Source: an uncultured Methanomicrobiales archaeon (GTDB taxonomy: Archaea; Halobacteriota; Methanomicrobia; Methanomicrobiales; Methanospirillaceae). From it: 64,000 nt of DNA. Position numbers and translations under genes: made by a program. A model generated the notes under the pieces. It did not search any database and was not told the origin of the DNA. It worked only from the letters and a program-made list of their open reading frames with translations. The stretch covers positions 1 through 64,000 of the forward strand of contig CAILCG010000007.1 in NCBI GenBank assembly GCA_903832665.1, read 5' to 3'. Shown in pieces: positions 24,445 to 33,041 of this stretch. The stretch's first letter is position 1, and the number at the start of each line of letters is the position of its first letter.

Positions 24445-25203
24445 TCATTTTTTCCGGGTTCCTCGGTTTTCATCGGACCTTGTAATGAGAGGTATCCGTT
24501 TACGAAATGATATTTTTTTAACGAAATTTAAAAACGGTCTCCCTATTCTTTTTTGGTGTTCACGCCGGAAAGTGTGTTGCTGAAAACCGTTTGCCAAAAA
24601 AATATTCGTGACTTGTCCCTGCCCGCTCAAAGCACAAACGGGATGGATCGCCTTCACTTCGTGCCGGTACCGCTTGTACTCCTCACCAAACTCTTCTGTC
24701 AGGAACTGCTCCTCCATCCGGATCTTGATGAGGAACATAACAAAGACCGCCAGGAGACAGAAAAATACGAGAGTTGCACCGGTTGCAATCCCCGTGCCCA
24801 GGATGCCGGTGAGAATACCGGTATAGATCGGGTGCCGCACCAGCGCATACGGTCCGGTGCGGGTGATCGTATGATTTTCATGGATGGCAGGGAGGCTGCT
24901 CCAGTTGCGACCGAGGTGCATTCTCGCCCAGATCGCAAAACCAATGCCGAGGGCAACAAGGAGCAGGCCGGAGATGACGAAAGGGAGAAAGTCGGGAATC
25001 AGGTGGGAGGCAAAGATCCACGGGGCGACCAGGCTGGCAGCAAGTACCAGGACACCCACCGGGACGCCCATGGTGGTGAGGAAACCGAACCGGGAGGGTA
25101 CCCGCTTGAGGGGCGTCCGGTTCCGCAGTGCCGAGATCCACCAGTAGGCAAAAAAAGATCCCCAGAGGAGAATCAGGATTATTTCAACGGGTTGAAGTAT
25201 CAT
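24445..25203 (-). CDS. Isoprenylcysteine carboxyl methyltransferase-like membrane protein, C-terminus probably frameshifted
   Basis: Start placed at the ATG at 25203 (MILQPVEIILILL), which begins the first of about five spans. The conserved ICMT/PEMT catalytic end is present: ARMHLGRNWSS, TGPYALVRHPIYTG, and RMEEQFLTEEFGEEYKRYRHEVKAI. These enzymes use SAM to methylate carboxyl or lipid groups in the membrane. The family normally stops a few residues after this last motif with IPF; here the frame runs on for 62 unusual residues. Removing one C near 24646 would give KAIIPFVL and a stop at 24627, so a one-base insertion is likely. Confidence 0.75.
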   Translation of the reverse strand: MILQPVEIILILLWGSFFAYWWISALRNRTPLKRVPSRFGFLTTMGVPVGVLVLAASLVAPWIFASHLIPDFLPFVISGLLLVALGIGFAIWARMHLGRNWSSLPAIHENHTITRTGPYALVRHPIYTGILTGILGTGIATGATLVFFCLLAVFVMFLIKIRMEEQFLTEEFGEEYKRYRHEVKAIHPVCALSGQGQVTNIFLANGFQQHTFRREHQKRIGRPFLNFVKKISFRKRIPLITRSDENRGTRKK

Positions 25204-25321
25204 GGAATATCGGTTCCCTACAATCTGGAGGGGCTGGTAACAAAAAACCTGCGGGGCTGGCACATGCCCGGGAAACCCGGGAAGAACTTTTGCCGATAAA
25301 AAAGGGAACGCTGGTAGTAAA

Positions 25322-27658
25322 TCAGTCATACTTCCTGAACAGGGCAGGATTCTGCCGCCGTATCCACCACCGGTGGATAAGCCAGGCCGCCACCACCAGC
25401 ACCACGAGCACGAGCGCCCATGCGATGATCGTTACCAGCGGGAGGCCCTCCGTGGGGAAAAATACCTGCGCCAGGGATGGCTGAGCCGGGGCGGTTGCTG
25501 GTGGGAGGGGGACTGGCACGGGCGCTGCCGGTGCAGTTGTTTGAACCGCCGACACAACCCCCCCAGCCGGCCCGGTGGGAATACTCACGGTCGCACCGTT
25601 GCTGGTATTCACCGCAGGGCCCAGCGCTACGGGGGCAATGGTCGCCAGCGTAACCGGGGCTCCGCTCTTCTTTTCCGCAACCGCGAAATACGAAAATCCC
25701 GGGGTGGTGGCGATGAACCCGTACCGGGTATCGCTGCCCGGACCCTGTCGTGTCGGCAACCCGATCCACTGGCCGTTCACGTACCGGAGTAGCACCACCT
25801 GCGAGGGGGCAATATGGTGAACACCCAGCCAGGCTTTGTCCACCGAGAAGGTGATATCCGCGTGGTCGACGGCCTCAGGGCTGATCCAGTTCATCGCGAT
25901 GCTGTAGTACCCGGCAACCGCCCGGTCGTTCAGCAGGAGTGCGGTGCCGGGGGTTAAGGACATGAGGATGCATTGCGCCTGACCGATAGTGCGGGACGGA
26001 ACCAGGACAACCGATTCAACCGATGCGCTCCCGCCCGGTACAGGCGTGAAGGTGAAGGTCACGGTCTCGCCTTTCGCAGCGGCAGCCGGGCCGATGATGA
26101 CCCGGGGAGTGCTCGTGGTGGGGCCGGACGAATCGCTGGACGAGGTATCGGGTTGTGAAACGGTATTGACCTGTACAGAGAACGAGGAGGCGGTACCGGG
26201 AACAATCGAACCGGCAAGGTCCGTGCCCGTGAGACTGACCGTGTAGTTCCCCGGCATAGTCAGGGTCGTGATATCGGAGCCGAACTCGAAGAGCGAGTTG
26301 AACTTCTGGTACGGGTTCGATGAACCCGGGTAGTTGTTGTAATACCGGGACAGGTTGACCGGGTGCGTTGCGGTCGAGACGACCGTTCCCCGGCTGTCGG
26401 TAATTGTGGTGGTGAGGTTGGCGATCCGGTTATCGATCGCGTACCAGTAGGGGGTCGCGGTCGCCTGCACGGTGGATGCGACGGGCTTGGTCACGCCGTA
26501 GACTGTGAAGTACTGGCCCTGGTTCAGGTTGATCGTTCCCGCGAGATCCGTGTACACCGTCTTTGGGAAGGTGTCGTTGGGATTGTAGAGGTTCTCGTAA
26601 CTCTGGCTGGCGGGGTTCCGCACTTCCACCCGCGTGAGGGCGAGCCGGTTATTTCCGCTGAACTGCCTGAGCGACGAGGTCACCTGTCGGGGAACCCCGG
26701 TGGCATCTGTGTACGTGAGGACCGGCTCCCCGTTGCTGTAATAGAGGAATGTCGTCTTCGCCCCATCCTGGAGGCCGTATTTCAGTATCAGGGCCAGTTC
26801 AACGGAGTACGTGGTGCTGGCGCTGTTGATATTGTAGACAAACATCGTGTTGTCCGATGCCGCGATAGTGTCGATGGTGGTGCCGTACAGGTCATTGACC
26901 ACCTCGATCCCATTGTTCGGGGCTGCCAGCGACCGGAAGTTGGACCAGTTGTTCCCGCCGTCCGAGAAATAGCCGGGGAACGAATCGAAGTACGTCCGGA
27001 GGCCGTGATCCATGGCGTACGCGATCCGCACGTTCTTGTTCGAGGCAGGGCGGTTGGTCCCGAGAGCCGTATTGGTGATCCCGAAGCTGATGGATTTTGT
27101 CACGCACCTGGCAGTGAAATCCCCGGATAACCCGGTTACCTTGATCCGGTCGGTCCCGGCCGTAATGTTCCGGAGGGGTGAGCCGGTGCTGTTCCGGTAG
27201 GTGGTATTGTATCCTTGCGTGACCCCACCGAGAATAAGGCCGCCGTAATACGTGTACGTGACCACGAGCTTGTTGTTCGGGTCAGTGTATCCGCCGGGCT
27301 CTTTGATGATATCGGGCACATACCCTCCCTTGACCGTTGCCCCATCCACAAATGACCAGTCGATCTGGCTCGCGTTGGTCACCCCGCTGACCGGGTCCAC
27401 GTGGCTCCGGATGGACCGCACGGGAAGCCCGGTGCAGATATCCCCGCTGCAGGCGGTTTCGTCAAAGAGTTCAATCCGGAGATCCCCGGGGTTCGATGCC
27501 GGCGGCGAGAAGACGCCATACACATAGAAATCCCGCTGCTCGGCAAACTGTGTCTCGCTGGCGCTTGGCTGCGTGATGATCAGCGGTATGACTGCACTGG
27601 CTGGCGGGATCAGCAGGAGCACCGCGATAAGGATGAGGGCTGCGGGGAGAGCTCGCAT
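25322..27658 (-). CDS. Large surface protein with PGF-pre-PGF-like domain and C-terminal anchor
   Basis: A 778-residue exported protein. Signal peptide at residues 1-22 (ALILIAVLLLIPPASA|V). Residues about 25-500 form a beta-rich ectodomain with many N-x-S/T sites (for instance NTTYRNSTG). After a Ser/Thr linker (DTSSSDSSGPTTSTPRV), residues about 515-680 resemble the PGF-pre-PGF domain common on methanogen surfaces (VTFTFTPVPGG..AVEKK region with IGQAQCILMSL). A Pro/Ala-rich stalk leads to a final membrane span (VTIIAWALVLVVLVVAAWLI) and a short basic tail. Probably a cell-envelope adhesin or S-layer-associated protein. Confidence 0.75.
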   Translation of the reverse strand: MRALPAALILIAVLLLIPPASAVIPLIITQPSASETQFAEQRDFYVYGVFSPPASNPGDLRIELFDETACSGDICTGLPVRSIRSHVDPVSGVTNASQIDWSFVDGATVKGGYVPDIIKEPGGYTDPNNKLVVTYTYYGGLILGGVTQGYNTTYRNSTGSPLRNITAGTDRIKVTGLSGDFTARCVTKSISFGITNTALGTNRPASNKNVRIAYAMDHGLRTYFDSFPGYFSDGGNNWSNFRSLAAPNNGIEVVNDLYGTTIDTIAASDNTMFVYNINSASTTYSVELALILKYGLQDGAKTTFLYYSNGEPVLTYTDATGVPRQVTSSLRQFSGNNRLALTRVEVRNPASQSYENLYNPNDTFPKTVYTDLAGTINLNQGQYFTVYGVTKPVASTVQATATPYWYAIDNRIANLTTTITDSRGTVVSTATHPVNLSRYYNNYPGSSNPYQKFNSLFEFGSDITTLTMPGNYTVSLTGTDLAGSIVPGTASSFSVQVNTVSQPDTSSSDSSGPTTSTPRVIIGPAAAAKGETVTFTFTPVPGGSASVESVVLVPSRTIGQAQCILMSLTPGTALLLNDRAVAGYYSIAMNWISPEAVDHADITFSVDKAWLGVHHIAPSQVVLLRYVNGQWIGLPTRQGPGSDTRYGFIATTPGFSYFAVAEKKSGAPVTLATIAPVALGPAVNTSNGATVSIPTGPAGGVVSAVQTTAPAAPVPVPLPPATAPAQPSLAQVFFPTEGLPLVTIIAWALVLVVLVVAAWLIHRWWIRRQNPALFRKYD

Positions 27659-27826
27659 GCTCTGGAATCAATGAGAATGGTATTTAACAATTCTGATTTT
27701 TTCGCCGGGAGGATTTTCCCCGGCGATCTGTAGCACCGGCAAAAACTCATCTCCCTCTGACCTGTAGAATCCGAGCCTGCCACACCCGGCTGGTACATGA
27801 AACCCGCCGGAATTTCCGGGAGAATA

Positions 27827-28798
27827 CTATTTCTTCAGGGCTTTTTCAATCCCCCATCGCCCGCGTCCGAACTCTTCGCCCAGCGCCGCGATGCACTCTT
27901 TTTTGCTCCGGCTCTGTGCCCGGAGGGCGTCAAAACGCCGGTTGAGGCGGATGCGGTCTGCCTCAGTCCACGGCCTGCCGAAATTCCGGGTACCCTTTAT
28001 GGCGGGGGTGCGGAGCGTGGGGAGGAGGTACCCCGGGGTGATGGTAGCCATCTCGCGGATTTTTGTATCGTAGATGCGTCCCGAGATCTCAAACCCGACC
28101 GCCCGGCGGTTCATGCCGATGGCGGCTCTCGCGGTGGAGAATCCGCCGAGGAAAAAATCTGCCACCAGGTCGCCTTCATTGCTGCTGTACTGGATCATCT
28201 TGGTCAGGAGCCGGAGGGGGAGTTCGTTCTTGTTCTTGACCTGGCCGGGCTTGTTCTCCCGGTTGATGATCCAGAGATCCTCCCGGTCGGCGTTGTTGCA
28301 GGACCGGCCCTCGTTACTCTTCTCGATAAGCCCGAACCGGGATTCGAGATTGAACGTTCTCCTGCCGCCGGGTTTTTCATAGAAGAGGATGTGGTAGTGC
28401 GACGAGACATATTTCCGCCGGGTGAAGACCCCGAAATTGTATTTCCAGATGATATGGTTGACCTCAGTAAGACTGGTCTGCCGGAGGGCGTTGAGGATGT
28501 CGATTAGGTTGGTGTAGCCCGAGACAATGTAGATCGAGCCCCCGGGACGCAGCACCCGCTCGGCCTCGCGGATCCAGTTTGTGCTGAAGGTGGCGTACTC
28601 CTCCTGGGGAATTTCTACGTATCCCTCGACTACAAATGTTTCATCCCGGTTGTAGTGCAGGTGGAGTTTGTCCCCGTGGATCCCGTAAGGGGGATCCGTG
28701 ATGATGAGGTCCACGGAATTATCCGCAAGGTGTTCAGCGGCCACGCTTATGCAGTCGCCATGGTAGAAGATGCCGTTGGGGAGCGTGGAAGATTTCAT
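27827..28798 (-). CDS. DNA methyltransferase (N4/N6 type) with C-terminal HTH-like domain
   Basis: Start at the ATG at 28798 gives 323 residues. The catalytic motif DPPYGI is at 35-40 (LIITDPPYG, consistent with N6-adenine or N4-cytosine methylation), and the SAM-binding end appears as DFFLGGFSTARAAIGMNRRAVGFE. The last 55 residues (GRPWTEADRIRLNRRF..GRWGIEKALKK) form a helical domain like Myb/SANT or HTH modules, probably for DNA contact. No restriction endonuclease is adjacent, so it looks like a solitary methylase. The N-terminal extension in the longer frame (to 28885) does not look protein-like. Confidence 0.8.
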   Translation of the reverse strand: MKSSTLPNGIFYHGDCISVAAEHLADNSVDLIITDPPYGIHGDKLHLHYNRDETFVVEGYVEIPQEEYATFSTNWIREAERVLRPGGSIYIVSGYTNLIDILNALRQTSLTEVNHIIWKYNFGVFTRRKYVSSHYHILFYEKPGGRRTFNLESRFGLIEKSNEGRSCNNADREDLWIINRENKPGQVKNKNELPLRLLTKMIQYSSNEGDLVADFFLGGFSTARAAIGMNRRAVGFEISGRIYDTKIREMATITPGYLLPTLRTPAIKGTRNFGRPWTEADRIRLNRRFDALRAQSRSKKECIAALGEEFGRGRWGIEKALKK

Positions 28799-28974
28799 GA
28801 TGAGGTTTTTATCGGGGAATTCTGGGTAGTGTACATTGAGGGATGAAGGTATTTGAGCGCGATGATTCAGGAGGGAACAGCACAATGCGGAGAAAAAAAG
28901 TGGCTGGTTAAGTCTGACTTTTTTGGCAGTTGAAAAAGATCGCGGTAAAAAATTTGCCGGAAAAAATGGTAAAA

Positions 28975-29292
28975 TCAGGAGAGATTATTTTCAAGGGAAG
29001 CATTATCCTCGGACTGGATGATCATCTCGAAAATTTCCTGGTAACTGATCGAACGGGATTCATCGTACATCGTCATAATCTCGCTCATTAATTTCTGGAG
29101 TTTTTCCTTGTTGCGGGATATGCCCATCTTTTTCAAGGCAGCCGGTGTGGTTCTGTGCAGGAGAAATTTATGGCCGTTATACTCGGCAAATACCTCGACT
29201 TCATTCATGTTGGCATAGCAGGGAACAAGGCTGATGGCCGAGATCTTTTTTGGATCTAAAAATTCTCCGCTGATACACCGGATCCATACCAT
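28975..29292 (-). CDS. Hypothetical protein
   Basis: A 105-residue soluble protein, unknown. It starts with a beta-rich half (VFAEYNGHKFLLHRTT) and ends with two acidic helices (LQKLMSEIMTMYDE and YQEIFEMIIQSE). The N-terminal half could be a small PH-like or sporulation-type domain, but I see no diagnostic motif. It stands alone between the methylase and a MITE-like repeat. Confidence 0.55.
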   Translation of the reverse strand: MVWIRCISGEFLDPKKISAISLVPCYANMNEVEVFAEYNGHKFLLHRTTPAALKKMGISRNKEKLQKLMSEIMTMYDESRSISYQEIFEMIIQSEDNASLENNLS

Positions 29293-29357
29293 AAGATACC
29301 GGTCTTTTTCTTTCTCTTAAACCGTTTCAATCTTTTTATTTATGCCCGGCCGGAGTT

Positions 29358-29663
29358 GTGGCGGGGGTAGAAGCACGAAGTGCCAATGAGCCCTCGAGAG
29401 TGGTTGTCCCCTCTTTCAAGATTTCCTATGAAAATCACACTTTTCCGGTATGATGATGGGGGTTGAAACCCCCATACCCCCCAATAACGATGAATCCGCC
29501 GCCCCCGAAGGGGCGCCCCCGCGGCGGATCAATGATTTAAAAGAAAAATGCGGGAAACTTTCTTGCCCCTCCGTGCCTCGGAGAGACCCTGAGGCAGGGG
29601 GGAATCGTAAAATACGATTCTCATGTCTCGGGTGTGAACTCCAGTTCATGAGCATTTCTACAG
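29358..29663 (+). repeat. MITE-like dispersed element, 5'-truncated (copy 3)
   Basis: Begins within the GCGGGGG-TAGAAGCACGAAG segment and continues through TTTCCTATGAAAATCAC, GGGGGTTG-AACCCCCATACC, module B (CCCCAATAACGATGAATCCG, CCGTGCCTCGGAGAGACCC) and the intact right end GCATTTCTACAG at 29652-29663. Module A and the left end are missing. It fills most of the gap between the hypothetical gene and the ligase gene. Confidence 0.75.
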
Positions 29664-29757
29664 TTCATAGATTTTCGTCATCAAGTCGGTGCGGGGACGT
29701 CCCTAATGGAGCAGCGACGTTCATCCAAAAAGGAGTTTTGAATGGCTGTGCAATCCG

Positions 29758-31128
29758 TCACGCTGCCCGGAAGAGCAGCCAGTTATTCTTCCCGGCCCGG
29801 TTGAACTTCACGAGCACGTACGGCCCATTGAGCCGGTTGCCACGGAGGGTCACTTCGATCTTGCCATCATCCCAGTGCTTGGTGTCATACGTGCCGCTGT
29901 CCCAGATGGAGACGGTGCCGGCCCCGTACTGCCCCTTGGGAATTTCGCCCGCAAACGTCCCGTAATCGAGCGGGTGGTCCTCGACGGCAACGGCCAGGTG
30001 CTTCTCGCCCGGGATCTCAGGAACACCCTTGGGCACTGCCCAGCTCTTCAGCACGCCGTCGCGCTCCAGCCGGAAGTCATAGTGCAGGTGGCTGGCGTGG
30101 TGCTCCTGGATGACAAAGGAGTTGCCGCTCATGGTCGTGGCTCCTTCCGGTTCGCTGGTAACGGAAAAGTTTCGTTTCTCATGATATTTCCTCAGGGTTG
30201 GTTGCGGGGCCGGGGCACCGGGCAGTGTTTTTGCCGGCTCCGGCAGTGTCGTTGGCACCGGAGGCGGCTGGTGCTCCTTGTGCGCCAGGTGCGGGCCGGT
30301 CAGCTGGTCAAGAGTGCAATCCGTGGCAGGTTTGTCAGTCCGGAGGCGGAGGAACCGGGGGATCCGCAGCTTCCGGTCCCGGGTCACCTCCTGGTACGCC
30401 ACTTCACAGACCAGGACCGGCTGGAGCCAGGTCACCCGCCCGGCAACGCCCTGCACCTGCGGGACACTCGTGACGAGCGGCGCAAAGGTGGCCATCAGGT
30501 CTGCGAGAAGCTGGTCGGAGAAACCCGTCCCTACCTTTCCCACCGGGATCAACACCCCCTTGTCGTACAGGGCCAGCAGGAGCGCCCCGAAGACCGGGCC
30601 GCGTCCTCCCTGCCCGGCCGTGTAGCCGGCGATCACGCAGTCACAGCTCTTCTGTGCCTTGATCTTCAGCCACGCCCCGCTCCGGAGGCCCGGTTCATAG
30701 TGGCTGTCCCGGCGTTTTGCCATCACCCCTTCGAGCCCCTGCGCCACTGCGGCCCGGTAATAATCCTCGCCCTGTCCTGCCACAGGGACCGAGAGGACCA
30801 CGTGGGGACCCTCCCGCACGGCCGCTTTGAGGATATCCGGCCGTTCGGTAAGCGGAAGACCGGTCAGGGACTTTCCATTCCGTTCAAGAATATCGAAGAC
30901 AATGTAGGTGACCGGCGGCGAACCGGTGCCGGGCGCGAGTGCCAGGAGTTCTGCGAGTTCCGGGAACCGGTCTGCGAGTTCGACATCGTTCCGGCTCCTT
31001 AAGGAGAGCGATGTTCCCACCGATGCAATCGCCCGCACGCCGTCCCATTTGATCTCGAAGAGCCAGTCGTTGCTGCTGAATGGGGCGGGGGCAGACGCGG
31101 CCAGCATCGGGAGATAGCGGGCAGTCAT
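29758..31128 (-). CDS. ligD: LigD-type ATP-dependent DNA ligase fused to 3'-phosphoesterase
   Basis: Start at the ATG at 31128, after CAGGAAATAACGGC and 4 nt downstream of the Ku stop; 456 residues. Residues 1-190 are the adenylation domain with the AMP-acceptor motif EIKWDGVR (K27) and later GLEGVMAKR and WLKIK; 190-285 is the OB domain. After a Pro-rich linker, residues about 330-456 form the LigD phosphoesterase domain, with VIQEHHASHLHYDFRLE and LKSWAVPKG. Thus ligase precedes phosphoesterase, and the polymerase domain is a separate gene two positions upstream. The enzyme should trim 3' ends and seal double-strand breaks after Ku recruits it. Confidence 0.92.
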   Translation of the reverse strand: MTARYLPMLAASAPAPFSSNDWLFEIKWDGVRAIASVGTSLSLRSRNDVELADRFPELAELLALAPGTGSPPVTYIVFDILERNGKSLTGLPLTERPDILKAAVREGPHVVLSVPVAGQGEDYYRAAVAQGLEGVMAKRRDSHYEPGLRSGAWLKIKAQKSCDCVIAGYTAGQGGRGPVFGALLLALYDKGVLIPVGKVGTGFSDQLLADLMATFAPLVTSVPQVQGVAGRVTWLQPVLVCEVAYQEVTRDRKLRIPRFLRLRTDKPATDCTLDQLTGPHLAHKEHQPPPVPTTLPEPAKTLPGAPAPQPTLRKYHEKRNFSVTSEPEGATTMSGNSFVIQEHHASHLHYDFRLERDGVLKSWAVPKGVPEIPGEKHLAVAVEDHPLDYGTFAGEIPKGQYGAGTVSIWDSGTYDTKHWDDGKIEVTLRGNRLNGPYVLVKFNRAGKNNWLLFRAA

Positions 31129-31132
31129 GCCG

Positions 31133-32173
31133 TTATTTCCTGGCGAGCGTGGCAATGGTCTCCTGCAGGGCCTGCATCAGCTCTTTTGCTTCCTCGGGAT
31201 GCGGCTCTTCGTACACGATCTTCTCGCCTGCCAGTTTCCTGTCGATCAGCGCAAGGACCGCCTCCCGGTAATGGTCGGGATAAGCGTTGATGGAGAAGTC
31301 GCCGGTCAGGTCGGCGATGATCCGTTTGGCGAGTGCCAGCTCGGCCTCCTTGGGTGCCCTGAGCCCCGGCAGGACCGGAAACGCGTGAGGGAGCGTGACT
31401 TCGTCGGCATGCCGGAGCGTGGTGAGGATCAGGGCACCGTCGTACACGTGCACCACCACCGGGTATTCCTTGGTCCGCAGCGTGATCGTCCCGGCCGCGG
31501 CCCGGCCGAGTTCCTGCATCGCCGTGATGAGCAGGCTGTAGGCCTCCTCGCTCCGGTCGGGGATGAGGATGTACGAGTTATCAAAGTATACCGGATCGAG
31601 CGAGTGGTAATACACGAACTTGTCGATGTATATCTTCCGGTCGGACTCCGGCATCGCGGCCTTGAGTTCATCAGGCTCAAAGATGAGGAACTCGCCTTTG
31701 CGCACTTCGTAGCCCTTTACCGTGTCGGTCCAGGGAACCACGAGGCCGTCACGGGAACAAACCCGGTCATACTTGAGGGGCTGGCCATCTGTCCGGTGGA
31801 GGAGCCGGAACGAGAAGGAGTGGTCCCGCACCATCGTGTGGAGCCGGACCGGGACATTGACCAGCCCAATAGTGAGGCTCCCGCTCCAGAAGGGCCGGCC
31901 GGTTTTCCCGTGGGTCTCGTGGTCCTCTGGCGGGACGACTGCCATGACCTCAGGTATTCCGGGGTTTTTTTTCACGGAATCTTTTATTGCCGGATCTTTT
32001 ATTGCCGGATCTTTTACTGCCGCCGCTTTTATTGCCGGATCTTTTTTCACGGGCTCCGGTTCTGCCGGGAGCGGTTTTTTGCCGGTGGCTGTTGCGGGTT
32101 TTTTGTGCCGGCCTGCCGGTGCCTCAATGGATTTTTTGCCGGTTGTCAAAGATCTCCCTCCAGGGGTCCTCAT
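31133..32173 (-). CDS. ku: Ku protein with N-terminal basic repeat tail
   Basis: A 346-residue Ku homologue. Residues about 90-340 match prokaryotic Ku: PFWSGSLTIGLVNVPVRLHT, then LLHRTDGQPLKYDRVCSRDG and a C-terminal MQALQETIATL. Ku forms a homodimeric ring on DNA ends and recruits the LigD-type enzymes. Residues 1-80 are unusual: a Lys/Pro/Ala-rich tail with repeats of AIKDP/AVKDP (encoded by a roughly 15-base repeat at 31975-32050). The gene overlaps the upstream polymerase gene by 50 nt if the ATG at 32173 is used; the tail could be shorter with an internal start. Confidence 0.92.
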   Translation of the reverse strand: MRTPGGRSLTTGKKSIEAPAGRHKKPATATGKKPLPAEPEPVKKDPAIKAAAVKDPAIKDPAIKDSVKKNPGIPEVMAVVPPEDHETHGKTGRPFWSGSLTIGLVNVPVRLHTMVRDHSFSFRLLHRTDGQPLKYDRVCSRDGLVVPWTDTVKGYEVRKGEFLIFEPDELKAAMPESDRKIYIDKFVYYHSLDPVYFDNSYILIPDRSEEAYSLLITAMQELGRAAAGTITLRTKEYPVVVHVYDGALILTTLRHADEVTLPHAFPVLPGLRAPKEAELALAKRIIADLTGDFSINAYPDHYREAVLALIDRKLAGEKIVYEEPHPEEAKELMQALQETIATLARK

Positions 32174-33014
32174 GTCTCGAAATCACCGTCTTAACATTAA
32201 AATCTTCGGACCGTACCCCGTGCCGGAGTTCCTCCCACCGGAGCGGGGTCGAGACGGTGGCGCCCGGGGTGGCCCGGAGACTGTAGGGGGCGGCCATGGT
32301 CTTGCCGTGGGCATTCTGGAGGAAATCGACAAAGACCGTGCCGGGATCCTGCGAATGGGGGAACTCCGAGACAACGTGCGGGGTCGTGCGGGCGATCTGC
32401 CGGCCGATCTCGTGGGCAAAATCCCGGACTTCGGAGAAGCGGTACCCCGGAACCAGCGGGATGACGATATGGACACCTTTTTTGCCGGACGTCTTGACAA
32501 ACGGGTGGAGCCCGGCAGCTTCGAGCACTTCCCGCACCACGAGAGCGACATCGATCACGTCGTCGAAGCCGAGCGGCGGTTCGGGATCGATATCGAAGAG
32601 CAGGAGATCGGGGGGTTCGTAGGCCGTAGTCGTGGAGAGGGTCGCATGGATCTCCAGCGAAGCAAGGTTTGCCATCCAGATGAGGGTATCGAGGTTGTTG
32701 CAGAGGACAAAATGCACGTCCCGCTCCGCGGTCTCGGACCATCGTGTGAAGATCTCCACGTACGCGGGCGTGCCCCGGGGCGCATCCTTCTCAAAGAACC
32801 CCTCCCCCTCCACCCCGTCGGGGAAGCGGTGCATGGTCAGCGGCCGCTCTTTGAGGAACGGGAGCAGGAACGGAGCCATGCGGATGTAATAGGTGATCAC
32901 CTCTTCCTTGGTGATGCCGGCTGCGGGGTACAGCACCTTGTCGAGCCGGGTGAGGCGCACCCGGGTGAGGTCGCGGATGCTCGTGCCGGTGGTGCCGCCC
33001 GGAGTGCCTGCCAT
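32124..33014 (-). CDS. ligD: LigD-type polymerase/primase domain protein
   Basis: Start at the ATG at 33014 (the frame extends to a TTG at 33041); 296 residues. It matches the polymerase domain of LigD: LTRLDKVLYPAAGITKEEVI at the N-terminus, the metal motif LLFDIDP, SGKKGVHIVIPL, and FVDFLQN. This archaeo-eukaryotic primase-type polymerase adds ribo- or deoxynucleotides to fill gaps during end joining. It is the first gene of the three-gene end-joining operon and is a separate protein, unlike in the bacterial three-domain LigD. Confidence 0.92.
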   Translation of the reverse strand: MAGTPGGTTGTSIRDLTRVRLTRLDKVLYPAAGITKEEVITYYIRMAPFLLPFLKERPLTMHRFPDGVEGEGFFEKDAPRGTPAYVEIFTRWSETAERDVHFVLCNNLDTLIWMANLASLEIHATLSTTTAYEPPDLLLFDIDPEPPLGFDDVIDVALVVREVLEAAGLHPFVKTSGKKGVHIVIPLVPGYRFSEVRDFAHEIGRQIARTTPHVVSEFPHSQDPGTVFVDFLQNAHGKTMAAPYSLRATPGATVSTPLRWEELRHGVRSEDFNVKTVISRHEDPWREIFDNRQKIH

Positions 33015-33041
33015 GGGCGAGTAGTTGCCGGTGCCGGTCAA

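Noticed and set aside
29742-29804. Short plus-strand frame after AAAAAGGAGT
   Set aside because: It has a tempting ribosome binding site, but most of it is antisense to the ligase gene and it is only 20 codons.
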